DNA of 61,580 bases from Saccharicrinis aurantiacus (lineage in GTDB: Bacteria; Bacteroidota; Bacteroidia; Bacteroidales; Marinilabiliaceae). Positions 54,589-61,580 of the stretch are shown piece by piece. The stretch covers positions 1 through 61,580 of the forward strand of contig NZ_LYBV02000008.1 of the NCBI RefSeq assembly GCF_001660705.2, written 5' to 3'. Under the pieces are notes generated by a model, which was given only the letters and a program-made list of their open reading frames with translations, ran no database searches and was not told where the DNA came from. The translations under genes were made by a program, and so were the position numbers. How positions within the stretch are numbered: the stretch's first letter is position 1; each line of letters begins with the position of its first letter.

Positions 54589-55119
54589 ATGCGAAAATTA
54601 CGAAATAAAGAGTTAAACAGGTTGTCGGTAGAAGAATACAAGGCATCAGATAAAACTCCGATAATTGTGATATTGGATAATGTTAGAAGCTTGAATAATG
54701 TAGGTTCTGTTTTTAGAACCTCTGATGCATTGCGTTTGAAGAAGATTTATTTGTGTGGAATTACCCCAACGCCACCTCATAATGATATTCATAAAACTGC
54801 GCTGGGTGCTGAAGATTCTGTAGATTGGGAGTATTCAGAAAGTACTGAGGAGGTTATTGAAAAATTACAAGAGAAAGGTTATGAAGTAAATTGTGTTGAG
54901 CAAGTTGAAAATAGTACCTTTTTAACCGACTATAAAATAAAGCCTCAGGTGCCAGTAGCTTTGGTGTTTGGTAATGAGGTAAAAGGTGTGAGGCAAGAGG
55001 CAATTAATATTTCTGATGGATGTATAGAAATACCTCAGCACGGAACAAAGCATTCTTTTAACATTAGTGTTAGTGCAGGGATAGTATTATGGGAAATTAG
55101 TAAGCAGATGCTATATTAA
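54589..55119 (+). CDS. SpoU/TrmH-family RNA methyltransferase
   Basis: A 176-residue SPOUT 2'-O-methyltransferase. Motif 1 is LDNVRSLNNVGSVFRTSDAL, motif 2 is VALVFGNEVKGVRQEAI and motif 3 IEIPQHGTKHSFNISVSAGIVLWE. It lacks an N-terminal extension. It is distinct from the copy at 13.8 kb, which differs in motif 1 spacing and in the GVIKSMNVT form of motif 3. The HSFNISVSAG form is close to TrmH/TrmL-type tRNA enzymes. The exact target is unknown. Confidence 0.88.
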   Translation: MRKLRNKELNRLSVEEYKASDKTPIIVILDNVRSLNNVGSVFRTSDALRLKKIYLCGITPTPPHNDIHKTALGAEDSVDWEYSESTEEVIEKLQEKGYEVNCVEQVENSTFLTDYKIKPQVPVALVFGNEVKGVRQEAINISDGCIEIPQHGTKHSFNISVSAGIVLWEISKQMLY

Positions 55120-55125
55120 AAACAA

Positions 55126-55161
55126 AAAATGGAGGCTAATGCGATTATTGGCCTCCATTTT
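55126..55161. terminator. Bidirectional terminator
   Basis: AAAATGGAGGC and GCCTCCATTTT (11-bp perfect arms) lie between the convergent methyltransferase and helicase genes. Confidence 0.85.
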
Positions 55162-55176
55162 ATAATGATTAAAAAT

Positions 55177-56298
55177 CTATTTTTTTCTTCTAATTTGTTT
55201 GAAGCTTATTTTGAGATTCTTTTCGAAGTAACGTATTTGTTTAACCTCTTTTGATTCTATTAGGGCTAATGAAACGCCTCTATTTCCTGCTCTAGCAGTT
55301 CTTCCGCTTCGATGTGTATAGTATTCTTCTTTATCTGGCAGTTGGTAATGGATTACGAAATTTAATCCTTCAACATCAATTCCTCTTGCTGCTAGGTCTG
55401 TAGCCACTAATACACGGTGTGTTCCATTTTTAAACGCCCTCATTACCTTATCACGATCTTTTTGTTTCAGGTCGCCTTGAATAGCATCAGTTGCAATGTT
55501 TTTAGCAATGAGTTGTTTTGCTAATGTTTGAGCAGCATTCTTTGTTTTACAAAAAATTACCCCTCTACTATCTTTATCAGAACCTAGAATCTGCATTAGA
55601 ATTGCAAATTTCTCTTTTTCATCGCAAATCAAAAACTGATGATCAATATTTTTATTGACAACATTTCGTTTACTAAGCTGAAAAAACTTCGCGCTAGGAG
55701 AAAGGTGAGTTTTTATTATTTGCTTAATCGATGGTGGCATTGTTGCTGAGAATAACCACTTATTTTCAACAAACGATGTTTGTGTTAATATTTCGTCAAG
55801 CTCTTTTTTAAAGCCCATGCTCATCATCTCATCCGCCTCGTCTAAAATAACAGTTTGAACTTTTCTTATATCTACAGCTTTTCTCTTTATGAGGTCAATT
55901 AAACGACCAGGTGTTGCTACAATTATATGAGTAGGTCTTCTTAATGAAGATATTTGTTTCTCAATTTGCGCTCCACCAAAAACTGATTCTACAAATATTT
56001 TGTCGGTATATTTAGTGAACTTAAATAGTTGTTTGGCAATTTGCTGACCTAATTCGCGAGTGGGGCAAAGTATTAAACCTTGCACTACATTAAGTTTAGG
56101 GTTAATGCGTTCAAGTAATGGTAAGCCAAAGGCAGCAGTTTTACCAGTACCTGTTTGTGCTTGTGCAACGATGTCAGAATTACTTTGCATTAAAAAAGGA
56201 ATAACCTCAGCTTGTACTTCTGTTGGGGTTTCAATTCCGATTTCTGCAATGGCTTTAACGATATTTTTTCTTAAGCCAAGATTTTTAAAATTTTCCAA
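55177..56298 (-). CDS. DEAD-box RNA helicase
   Basis: A 373-residue ATP-dependent RNA helicase. Motifs in order: Q motif GIETPTEVQ (about 20), I AQTGTGKT, Ia PTRELGQQ, Ib TPGRL, II DEAD, III SAT, V ATDLAARGID and VI HRSGRTARAG. The C-terminus ends shortly after the core (FKQIRRKK) without the long basic tail of many RhlE/DeaD proteins. The start is TTG at 56298: no in-frame ATG lies between the previous stop and the Q motif. It may help ribosome assembly or mRNA decay in the cold; the specific role is unknown. Confidence 0.93.
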   Translation of the reverse strand: MENFKNLGLRKNIVKAIAEIGIETPTEVQAEVIPFLMQSNSDIVAQAQTGTGKTAAFGLPLLERINPKLNVVQGLILCPTRELGQQIAKQLFKFTKYTDKIFVESVFGGAQIEKQISSLRRPTHIIVATPGRLIDLIKRKAVDIRKVQTVILDEADEMMSMGFKKELDEILTQTSFVENKWLFSATMPPSIKQIIKTHLSPSAKFFQLSKRNVVNKNIDHQFLICDEKEKFAILMQILGSDKDSRGVIFCKTKNAAQTLAKQLIAKNIATDAIQGDLKQKDRDKVMRAFKNGTHRVLVATDLAARGIDVEGLNFVIHYQLPDKEEYYTHRSGRTARAGNRGVSLALIESKEVKQIRYFEKNLKISFKQIRRKK

Positions 56299-56582
56299 AA
56301 CTTTTATTTTATATTCGTGGTAAATTTAGATATTCTAGTTTTAATAAAATTGCTTAAGGGTATATATTCTCATTAAATTCTTTTAATGTTTGTATAAAAG
56401 AGAAGAAATGTATTGAATATACTAATGAACGGTAGATATAATGTTGTATTAGTCTGTAAATTTCGTTCATACATCTAACAATATTATAATAGAATTATAA
56501 CTATATTGTAATAAGCCTTATAATTTTATAAATTAGTACATGATAACTTAATTGGAAGCCTATTTAACTAACTAAAATAATC

Positions 56583-56602
56583 TTATACCGATAATGGTAT
56601 AA
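56583..56602. promoter_or_regulatory. Inverted repeat before the HNH-HTH gene
   Basis: TTATACC and GGTATAA (7-bp perfect arms, 6-nt centre) lie 54 bp before the start of the HNH-HTH gene in a 358-bp gap that otherwise shows only a weak ATGAACG/CGTTCAT pairing (about 56423-56472). It may be an operator, possibly for that protein itself. Confidence 0.35.
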
Positions 56603-56656
56603 TGAATAATTGTACCTCAATCTTTTATAGAGGGGTATTCTTAAACTCTTGCAACA

Positions 56657-57298
56657 ATGAAAACGAAAAAAATAAAAGTTAATGGGATATCTCAAGAAAT
56701 TGAGGTAAGTATGGATGGTAAACATATAATCTACAAAGATAAAGAGGTGCATCAGTCACTTGTGAAACCAAATAATAGTAGAAATGGATTTTACCAAGTG
56801 AGTATTGAGAGTAAAATACTATACGTTCACCGTTTGGTTGCCCAAGCGTTTATAAGGAACGAGAAACCAGTTTCTTATAAAATGGTTTTGCATATTAATT
56901 GTGTTACAACAGATAATAGTGCCGAAAACCTTGAGTGGGGCGATTTTAAGAAGTTAGCGATTAATAGAGAGAAACAAGGCTTATCTGGGGCCAAAAATCT
57001 TGATTATAGAGGAAAGTCTACTATATCTTATGAAGAGGCTTTAAAGATTGCTAAACGTTTAGATGCTGGTGAATTTGCGAAAGATATAAGCAAGGAGTAT
57101 AATGTTTCAGAAATGAGTATAGCTAGAATTAGAAAACGCTATTGTGAGAAAAAGTCTGCTAGCCCCCGCTATACGGAAGATGTTAAGAAGAATATTGTAA
57201 AGTTATTAGAAAAACATCCAACAAAAAGGGTAGCAGAAATTTCAGGTATACCGTATGAAACTGTTTATAAGTGGAAACGGAAGTTTATGAATAACTAA
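56657..57298 (+). CDS. HNH-like protein with two helix-turn-helix segments
   Basis: A 213-residue basic protein. Residues about 44-95 match the HNH_3 type found in phage and homing-type nucleases: YVHRLVAQAF (His58), VLHINC (His79) and DNSAENLEW (Asn87/Asn91). The usual N-H-x-D around the second His is L-H-I-N, so the site may be weakened. Residues about 123-162 (SYEEALKIAKRLDAGEFAKD, then YNVSEMSIARIRKR) and 171-211 (RYTEDVKKNIVKLLEK, then GIPYETVYKWKRKF) are two helix-turn-helix units. It may be a free-standing homing-type nuclease or a DNA-binding regulator derived from one. It stands alone between housekeeping genes with a palindrome upstream. Confidence 0.7.
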   Translation: MKTKKIKVNGISQEIEVSMDGKHIIYKDKEVHQSLVKPNNSRNGFYQVSIESKILYVHRLVAQAFIRNEKPVSYKMVLHINCVTTDNSAENLEWGDFKKLAINREKQGLSGAKNLDYRGKSTISYEEALKIAKRLDAGEFAKDISKEYNVSEMSIARIRKRYCEKKSASPRYTEDVKKNIVKLLEKHPTKRVAEISGIPYETVYKWKRKFMNN

Positions 57299-57352
57299 TT
57301 AATCTTATAAGAATAATACAGAGACTAAGCTTAGGGTACGTTTTAAATTCTA

Positions 57353-57392
57353 CATAAAAAAAGAGCCGTTATTGAAAAATAACGGCTCTTGT
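57353..57392 (-). terminator. Terminator of the M23-dxr-rseP-tatA group
   Basis: AAGAGCCGTTATT and AATAACGGCTCTT (13-bp perfect arms) are followed on the minus strand by a T run (plus-strand A run at 57356-57362). It ends the minus-strand gene group. Confidence 0.9.
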
Positions 57393-57405
57393 ATATTAAG
57401 TATGT

Positions 57406-57594
57406 TTATTCTTTTGAATCGGATGGTTTTTCCTCATTTTCATTGCGAGCTTTTTTAAACTCTTTCATTCCTTGTCCTAAACCTTTCATTAATTCAGGAA
57501 TTTTTCTTCCTCCAAATAAAAGGACAACAACAAGTACTATAACTATTATTTCAGGTCCTCCTAAAGAGAAACAAAGTATGCTATTTAAATTCAT
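57406..57594 (-). CDS. tatA: Sec-independent translocase TatA/E
   Basis: A 62-residue TatA-family protein: one membrane helix (about 13-28, [14 protein letters not shown]), the [23 protein letters not shown] hinge and amphipathic helix at 27-49, then an acidic tail. It forms the pore of the twin-arginine system, which exports folded proteins. It follows rseP after 37 nt and likely shares its transcript. TatC is not in the window. Confidence 0.92.
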   Translation of the reverse strand: MNLNSILCFSLGGPEIIVIVLVVVLLFGGRKIPELMKGLGQGMKEFKKARNENEEKPSDSKE

Positions 57595-57631
57595 AATGTA
57601 GTATTTTTCTCAAAAGTAACAATTAAATCGA

Positions 57632-58948
57632 TTATTTAAAAATCGCCCTAAAGATATCATTTCCATTAGCAAAAAGTAATAATGCTAACAATAATAACAT
57701 ACCTGCTGTTTGAGCGTACTCTAAAAACTTATCACTAGGCTTGCGTCCTGTAATAATTTCGTATAGTAAAAATAGTACATGCCCTCCGTCTAAAGCCGGA
57801 ATAGGAAGAATATTCATAAAAGCTAATACAATAGATAAGAAACCGGTAAGAGACCAAAATGAATACCAATTCCATGTTGGTGGAAACATATTTCCTATAG
57901 CTCCAAATCCACCAAGTTGTGATACGCCTTCTTTAGAGAAAACTAGTTTAAGTTGTTTCACATAGCCAACAAGGGTATTTACCCCTTTATTAATACCGGC
58001 AGGCAAAGCTTCCCAAAAACCATATTTAACAGATGTAACATTAAAGTAGTCGTTAACTTTTGGTCCTATGCCTATTTTCCCATCATCAGATACGGCGCAA
58101 CGTGTTTCCATTGGCTCATTATTTCTAACAAAAGCTATAGTGACGCGTTTACCTTTGTTGGATTCAATAATGGCAGTTGCTTCTCGGAAGAAGCTGGCAT
58201 CTTCGCCATTAATAGTAACTATACTATCTCCTTTTTGTAATCCGGCATCTATTGCATTGCCCTTGGGTAACACACTATCTACAACAAATGGGAAGCGTAA
58301 CTCAGCTAAACTTCGTACTTCTTCACCAATTATTCTTTTTCCAAAACCTTCCGGAATATCTATTGTGAGAACTTCTCCATTGCGATTAACAGTAAGTTGT
58401 TTGGCATCCTCTAATATTAATAAAGATGCAATGTCTTTTGAGGTAACTACTTTGTGAGTATCAACAGAGGTAACTATATCGCCATCGAGTAATCCAATTT
58501 CTTTAGCTATTGGATGAAAATCTAATCCAAATTTGGCATCGTTAACATCGATATGGCTTTCTCCCCATTTGAATAAAATCATCCAAAAAATGAAAAAGGC
58601 TAATAAAAAGTTAACTAAAACACCACCAACCATTATTAATAAGCGTTGGTATGCCGGTTTTGAGCGAAATTCGTAGTCTTTAGGAGGTTCAGCCATGGCT
58701 TCTTTATCCATAGACTCATCAATCATACCAGATATTTTAACATAACCTCCTAGAGGTAGCCAACCTACGCCATATTCAGTATCACCTTTTTTAAATTTAA
58801 ATAATGAAAACCAAGGATCGAAGAACAAATAAAATTTCTCTACTCTAGTTTTAAAAAGTTTGGCAAAAAAGAAGTGGCCAAACTCGTGTAGTACTACTAA
58901 TATTGAAAGGCTTAAAATTAATTGCCCTGCCTTTATTAAAATATCCAT
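57632..58948 (-). CDS. rseP: RseP-type intramembrane metalloprotease
   Basis: A 438-residue site-2 protease. Its zinc motif is VLHEFGHFF (HExxH type, residues about 19-27), the second metal site LDGGH lies near 375-380, and two PDZ-like regions occupy about 125-300. Hydrophobic segments lie at the N-terminus, about 105-125, 360-385 and 415-432. It cleaves membrane-bound anti-sigma factors or remnant signal peptides. It lies after dxr, the same order (dxr-rseP) as in many bacteria. Confidence 0.95.
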   Translation of the reverse strand: MDILIKAGQLILSLSILVVLHEFGHFFFAKLFKTRVEKFYLFFDPWFSLFKFKKGDTEYGVGWLPLGGYVKISGMIDESMDKEAMAEPPKDYEFRSKPAYQRLLIMVGGVLVNFLLAFFIFWMILFKWGESHIDVNDAKFGLDFHPIAKEIGLLDGDIVTSVDTHKVVTSKDIASLLILEDAKQLTVNRNGEVLTIDIPEGFGKRIIGEEVRSLAELRFPFVVDSVLPKGNAIDAGLQKGDSIVTINGEDASFFREATAIIESNKGKRVTIAFVRNNEPMETRCAVSDDGKIGIGPKVNDYFNVTSVKYGFWEALPAGINKGVNTLVGYVKQLKLVFSKEGVSQLGGFGAIGNMFPPTWNWYSFWSLTGFLSIVLAFMNILPIPALDGGHVLFLLYEIITGRKPSDKFLEYAQTAGMLLLLALLLFANGNDIFRAIFK

Positions 58949-59006
58949 CTATTATTTTTGAAAAAATTAAGCTACAAATATATTTCTTTTTTGTAATTAT
59001 AATACT

Positions 59007-60161
59007 TTAAAGTCCGATTATTGATTTTGCTATAGAACGCGCTTGAATATCGGTATTAAAATAATCATCTAAACTTGGTTTTTGTATAAAATCAGCTTTT
59101 TCCATTGTGCGTTCTATTACCTCTGACATTTTTAAAAATCCGATTTTATTTTCTAAAAATGATTCAACCACAACTTCATTCGCAGCATTCATAATGCAAG
59201 CCAAGTTACCTCCTTTGCGCATCGATTCGTATGCGAGATTAATGTTTCGGAATAAATTGTAATCCGGTTTTTCAAAGGTAAGGCTAGGGTAGTCTAAAAA
59301 GTTGAATCGTTCAAAATCAGATACGATTCTTTCCGGGTAAGCAAGGGCATATTGAATGGGTAAACGCATATCAGGCAGTCCCATTTGTGCTTTCATTGAA
59401 CCATCGGTAAACTGAACCAAACTGTGCACTATACTTTGTGGGTGTACAATAATGTCAATTTGATCGGGGTTTAAGCCAAATAACCATTTGGCTTCAATTG
59501 CCTCCAGACCTTTGTTCATCATGCTAGCGGAGTCGATGGTGATTTTGCTACCCATCTCCCAATTGGGATGATTCAAAGCCTGTTCAACAGTTACTTTTTT
59601 CAAGAATTTCTCATCTTTACCTCTAAAAGGCCCACCCGAAGCTGTTAAATATATTTTCTCAATGGGATTGTGAAACTCACCAGCTAAGCATTGGAATATA
59701 GCGGAATGTTCTGAATCCACAGGAAGAATTGGTACTTTATTTTGGGCTGCTAGTTCTGTGATAATATCGCCGGCTACAACCATTGTTTCCTTGTTTGCTA
59801 GCGCGATTGGCTTTTTCGCCTTTATAGCATTTATAGTAGGTTGTAAACCTGAGAAACCAACCATTGCAGTTAATACAATATCAACACTTTCGGTTTCTAC
59901 AACTTGGCTAATAGATTCACTACCTGCATATACCTTTATTGGTAAATCTTCTAGTGCATCTTGTAAAACAGAATACTTTTCTTTGTTTGCAATAACAACA
60001 ATGTTTGGCATAAATTGCTTACACTGCTCTATAAGTTTACCAACTCTATTGTTAGCTGTTAGTACTTCAACTTCAAACTTCTCAGGATTTTTTTCAATCA
60101 CCTCTAACGCTTGAGTTCCTATGGACCCTGTTGAACCTAATATGGCAACTCTTTTCTTCAT
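59007..60161 (-). CDS. dxr: 1-deoxy-D-xylulose 5-phosphate reductoisomerase
   Basis: A 384-residue MEP-pathway enzyme that converts DXP to MEP with NADPH. Motifs: NADPH-binding GSTGSIGTQALEVI at the start, ALANKETMVVAGD, VDSEHSAIFQCL (metal-binding Asp and Glu), TASGGPFRG and MNKGLEAIEAKWLF. Length is standard. It is second in the M23-dxr-rseP-tatA minus-strand group, with 45-nt and 58-nt gaps to its neighbours. Confidence 0.98.
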   Translation of the reverse strand: MKKRVAILGSTGSIGTQALEVIEKNPEKFEVEVLTANNRVGKLIEQCKQFMPNIVVIANKEKYSVLQDALEDLPIKVYAGSESISQVVETESVDIVLTAMVGFSGLQPTINAIKAKKPIALANKETMVVAGDIITELAAQNKVPILPVDSEHSAIFQCLAGEFHNPIEKIYLTASGGPFRGKDEKFLKKVTVEQALNHPNWEMGSKITIDSASMMNKGLEAIEAKWLFGLNPDQIDIIVHPQSIVHSLVQFTDGSMKAQMGLPDMRLPIQYALAYPERIVSDFERFNFLDYPSLTFEKPDYNLFRNINLAYESMRKGGNLACIMNAANEVVVESFLENKIGFLKMSEVIERTMEKADFIQKPSLDDYFNTDIQARSIAKSIIGL

Positions 60162-60206
60162 TTCTAAAATATTTTCAATGTTCAGGTGAAACTTGAACTC
60201 AATTCT

Positions 60207-61085
60207 TTATTCAAATAAGATGTATTCTTCTGGATTAAGGGCAGCACTCTTGTACCATAACTCAAAGTGTAGGTGAGGACCGGTTGTTAACTCACCACTA
60301 TTACCGGTATTTGCAATAGCCTCGCCAGCTTTCACAAAGCTACCCATTTCTTTAAGTAACTTTGAATTATGCTTATAGCTTGATATGAGATCACTGCCAT
60401 GTTGAATAATCATAACATAGCCAGTTTCAACAGTCCAGCCGGTAAATATTACTGTTCCATCAAGTATTGCTGAAACTGTTTCTCCAGGTTTTGATACTAT
60501 ATCTACCCCAAAATGATTGGTGCTTTCGTTGTATTTATTAACGACTATACCTTTAATTGGAGGGAAAAAGTATTGTTGATTTAGCTTTAAATCTTTCGAT
60601 TTATCATCTAATACAGCTAGGTTAAACTTTTCTTCTGCCTCAACTTCTTGTCTAAACTCTATATCACGTTGTGTGTTGTCAAGTTTAGCTGATTCAATTG
60701 CATCGGCATTTGTAGGACTAGATTCTTCTTGTTCTATAGATTCTGGTACTTCTCCACGAATAACTGTTTGAATAGATTTAACAAATTGATCTCTTTTATG
60801 AATCTCTAATATTAACGAGTCCACTCTGCTTGCATTGCGTACCATTAATACACGCTGCTTAGCACTAGGGTAACCTGGAATGTATTCTTTCAAGCCTGTA
60901 TAAGCAATTAAAAGGGTAACCAAACCTATTATAATAACTATAGAAAAACTTACAACAGTAAATACATTTAACCTAGATAGGCGAACTCTAAAAACCTCCT
61001 CGTACGACTGTTCGTTAAAAATAGCAAGCCTATATTTATGGCGGATCTTTTTAATAAATGCTTTTTTGCCCTGCGTATTCTCCAT
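60207..61085 (-). CDS. M23-family metallopeptidase, membrane-anchored
   Basis: A 292-residue protein with a basic cytoplasmic N-terminus (about 1-45), one membrane helix (about 46-65), a spacer, and a C-terminal M23 domain (about 185-285). Zinc-site elements NHFGVDIV (His and Asp) and GPHLHFELW (HxH) are complete, so it should be an active peptidoglycan endopeptidase, or an activator of amidases, on the periplasmic side. The ATG at 61085 is preferred over a TTG nine codons upstream. A -7-like box CAAAGTTA (minus TAACTTTG, 61117-61110) precedes it. Confidence 0.9.
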   Translation of the reverse strand: MENTQGKKAFIKKIRHKYRLAIFNEQSYEEVFRVRLSRLNVFTVVSFSIVIIIGLVTLLIAYTGLKEYIPGYPSAKQRVLMVRNASRVDSLILEIHKRDQFVKSIQTVIRGEVPESIEQEESSPTNADAIESAKLDNTQRDIEFRQEVEAEEKFNLAVLDDKSKDLKLNQQYFFPPIKGIVVNKYNESTNHFGVDIVSKPGETVSAILDGTVIFTGWTVETGYVMIIQHGSDLISSYKHNSKLLKEMGSFVKAGEAIANTGNSGELTTGPHLHFELWYKSAALNPEEYILFE

Positions 61086-61109
61086 AATAATTTTTCTATT
61101 TCGAGGCTG

Positions 61110-61117
61110 CAAAGTTA
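61110..61117 (-). promoter_or_regulatory. -7 promoter element of the M23-dxr-rseP group
   Basis: Minus-strand TAACTTTG fits TAnnTTTG and lies 24 nt before the ATG at 61085. The rest of the 384-bp gap up to the tRNA shows only the tRNA promoter. Confidence 0.45.
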
Positions 61118-61399
61118 AAAAATTAAGTCAGCTTTTTTATATCAGATGTCAGCTTATAAATCCTATGTGATAGATTAATTTTAGTAATAATCGAAGTGTA
61201 AATTATCTATTGAATCAATAGTAATGTGACTGACCATCGATTTAAAGAAGTTTGTGAAGTACTCTAAGTATAACATAAGAGCTTAAAATACTATTTATCT
61301 TAGAATAATGTCAGGGTTGTATGGTTCATTATACTAGTTGTTTAGTTGGTTTTTAGCGAGAAATAGATCATCGAAGAAAAAAATAAATTCATTAAAGTG

Positions 61400-61430
61400 T
61401 TGCGCATTTAAAACATTACAGCTACATTTG
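61400..61430 (+). promoter_or_regulatory. Promoter of the initiator tRNA gene
   Basis: TTG at 61400-61402, a 20-nt spacer and TACATTTG at 61423-61430 match the -33/-7 pattern. The leader to the tRNA would be about 30 nt. Confidence 0.65.
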
Positions 61431-61469
61431 CACCCGCAATAAAGAAAACAACAAACGTTTAAGATATAT

Positions 61470-61542
<73 letters not shown>

Positions 61543-61545
61543 CTA

Positions 61546-61580
61546 AGAAAGCCGAAGAATTTAGTTTCTTCGGCTTTTTT
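61546..61580 (+). terminator. Terminator of the initiator tRNA gene
   Basis: AGAAAGCCGAAGAA and TTTCTTCGGCTTTT arms form a stem followed by a T run to the end of the window. Confidence 0.9.

Noticed and set aside
58068-58457. 129-codon open frame antisense to rseP
   Set aside because: It is inside rseP and has no sign of coding on its own.

Overview
The window looks like a chromosome segment of a low-GC marine Bacteroidota bacterium, most likely Bacteroidales/Marinilabiliales. The evidence is SusC/SusD pairs, a hybrid two-component system (HTCS) regulator, a type IX secretion tail on a red-algal galactanase, lipoprotein signals followed by acidic residues, RprX/RprY-like regulators and -7 boxes of the TAnnTTTG type. 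No phage, insertion sequence or CRISPR array was seen.

Layout. (1) 0.2-5.4 kb, minus strand: a GH2-family protein with an altered catalytic motif and a GH86 agarase/porphyranase carrying a C-terminal sorting domain. (2) 5.9-10 kb: a TonB-dependent receptor and a beta-helix lipoprotein, each preceded by the same 20-bp palindrome. (3) 10-16 kb: AI-2E-type permease, a lipoprotein, an EEP-family phosphatase/nuclease, a SpoU methyltransferase and a tRNA nucleotidyltransferase. (4) 15.9-21.3 kb: two thioredoxins (one cytoplasmic, one exported), a divergent ThiE/TenI protein, a 41-bp-period repeat block, ThiE, and a TPP riboswitch leading into a TonB receptor that is probably for thiamine. (5) 21.3-25 kb: XseB, a BamA/TamA-like barrel and a TPR/TonB-C/MORN protein. 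(6) 25-42.4 kb: a polysaccharide utilisation locus with HTCS regulator and GH3 (minus), then GH2, SusC, SusD, a surface glycan-binding lipoprotein and a small lipoprotein (plus). (7) 42.7-61.6 kb: mostly housekeeping genes (two YitT proteins, two M23 peptidases, PurN, AcpP-FabF-RNase III, RprXY-like pair, LepA, SucC, SpoU methyltransferase, DEAD-box helicase, HNH-HTH protein, TatA, RseP, Dxr) and an initiator tRNA.

How the genes work together. The GH86 should cut agar or porphyran outside the cell. SusC/SusD and the lipoproteins import oligosaccharides, and the GH2 and GH3 enzymes trim them. The HTCS protein is the obvious regulator. By eye, all five transcription units of this system (GH2, GH86, GH3, GH2, SusCD), including the two about 20-30 kb from the HTCS gene, carry a C4-C6 tract 46-49 nt upstream of a TTT(G/A) -7 element. 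Runs of five or more G or C occur in no other intergenic region of the window. I regard this proposed HTCS operator and the split regulon it implies as the most interesting signal here. Next are the 41-bp repeat block between the thiE genes, the shared palindrome of the TonB/lipoprotein pair, and the GH2 protein that lacks the usual acid/base glutamate.
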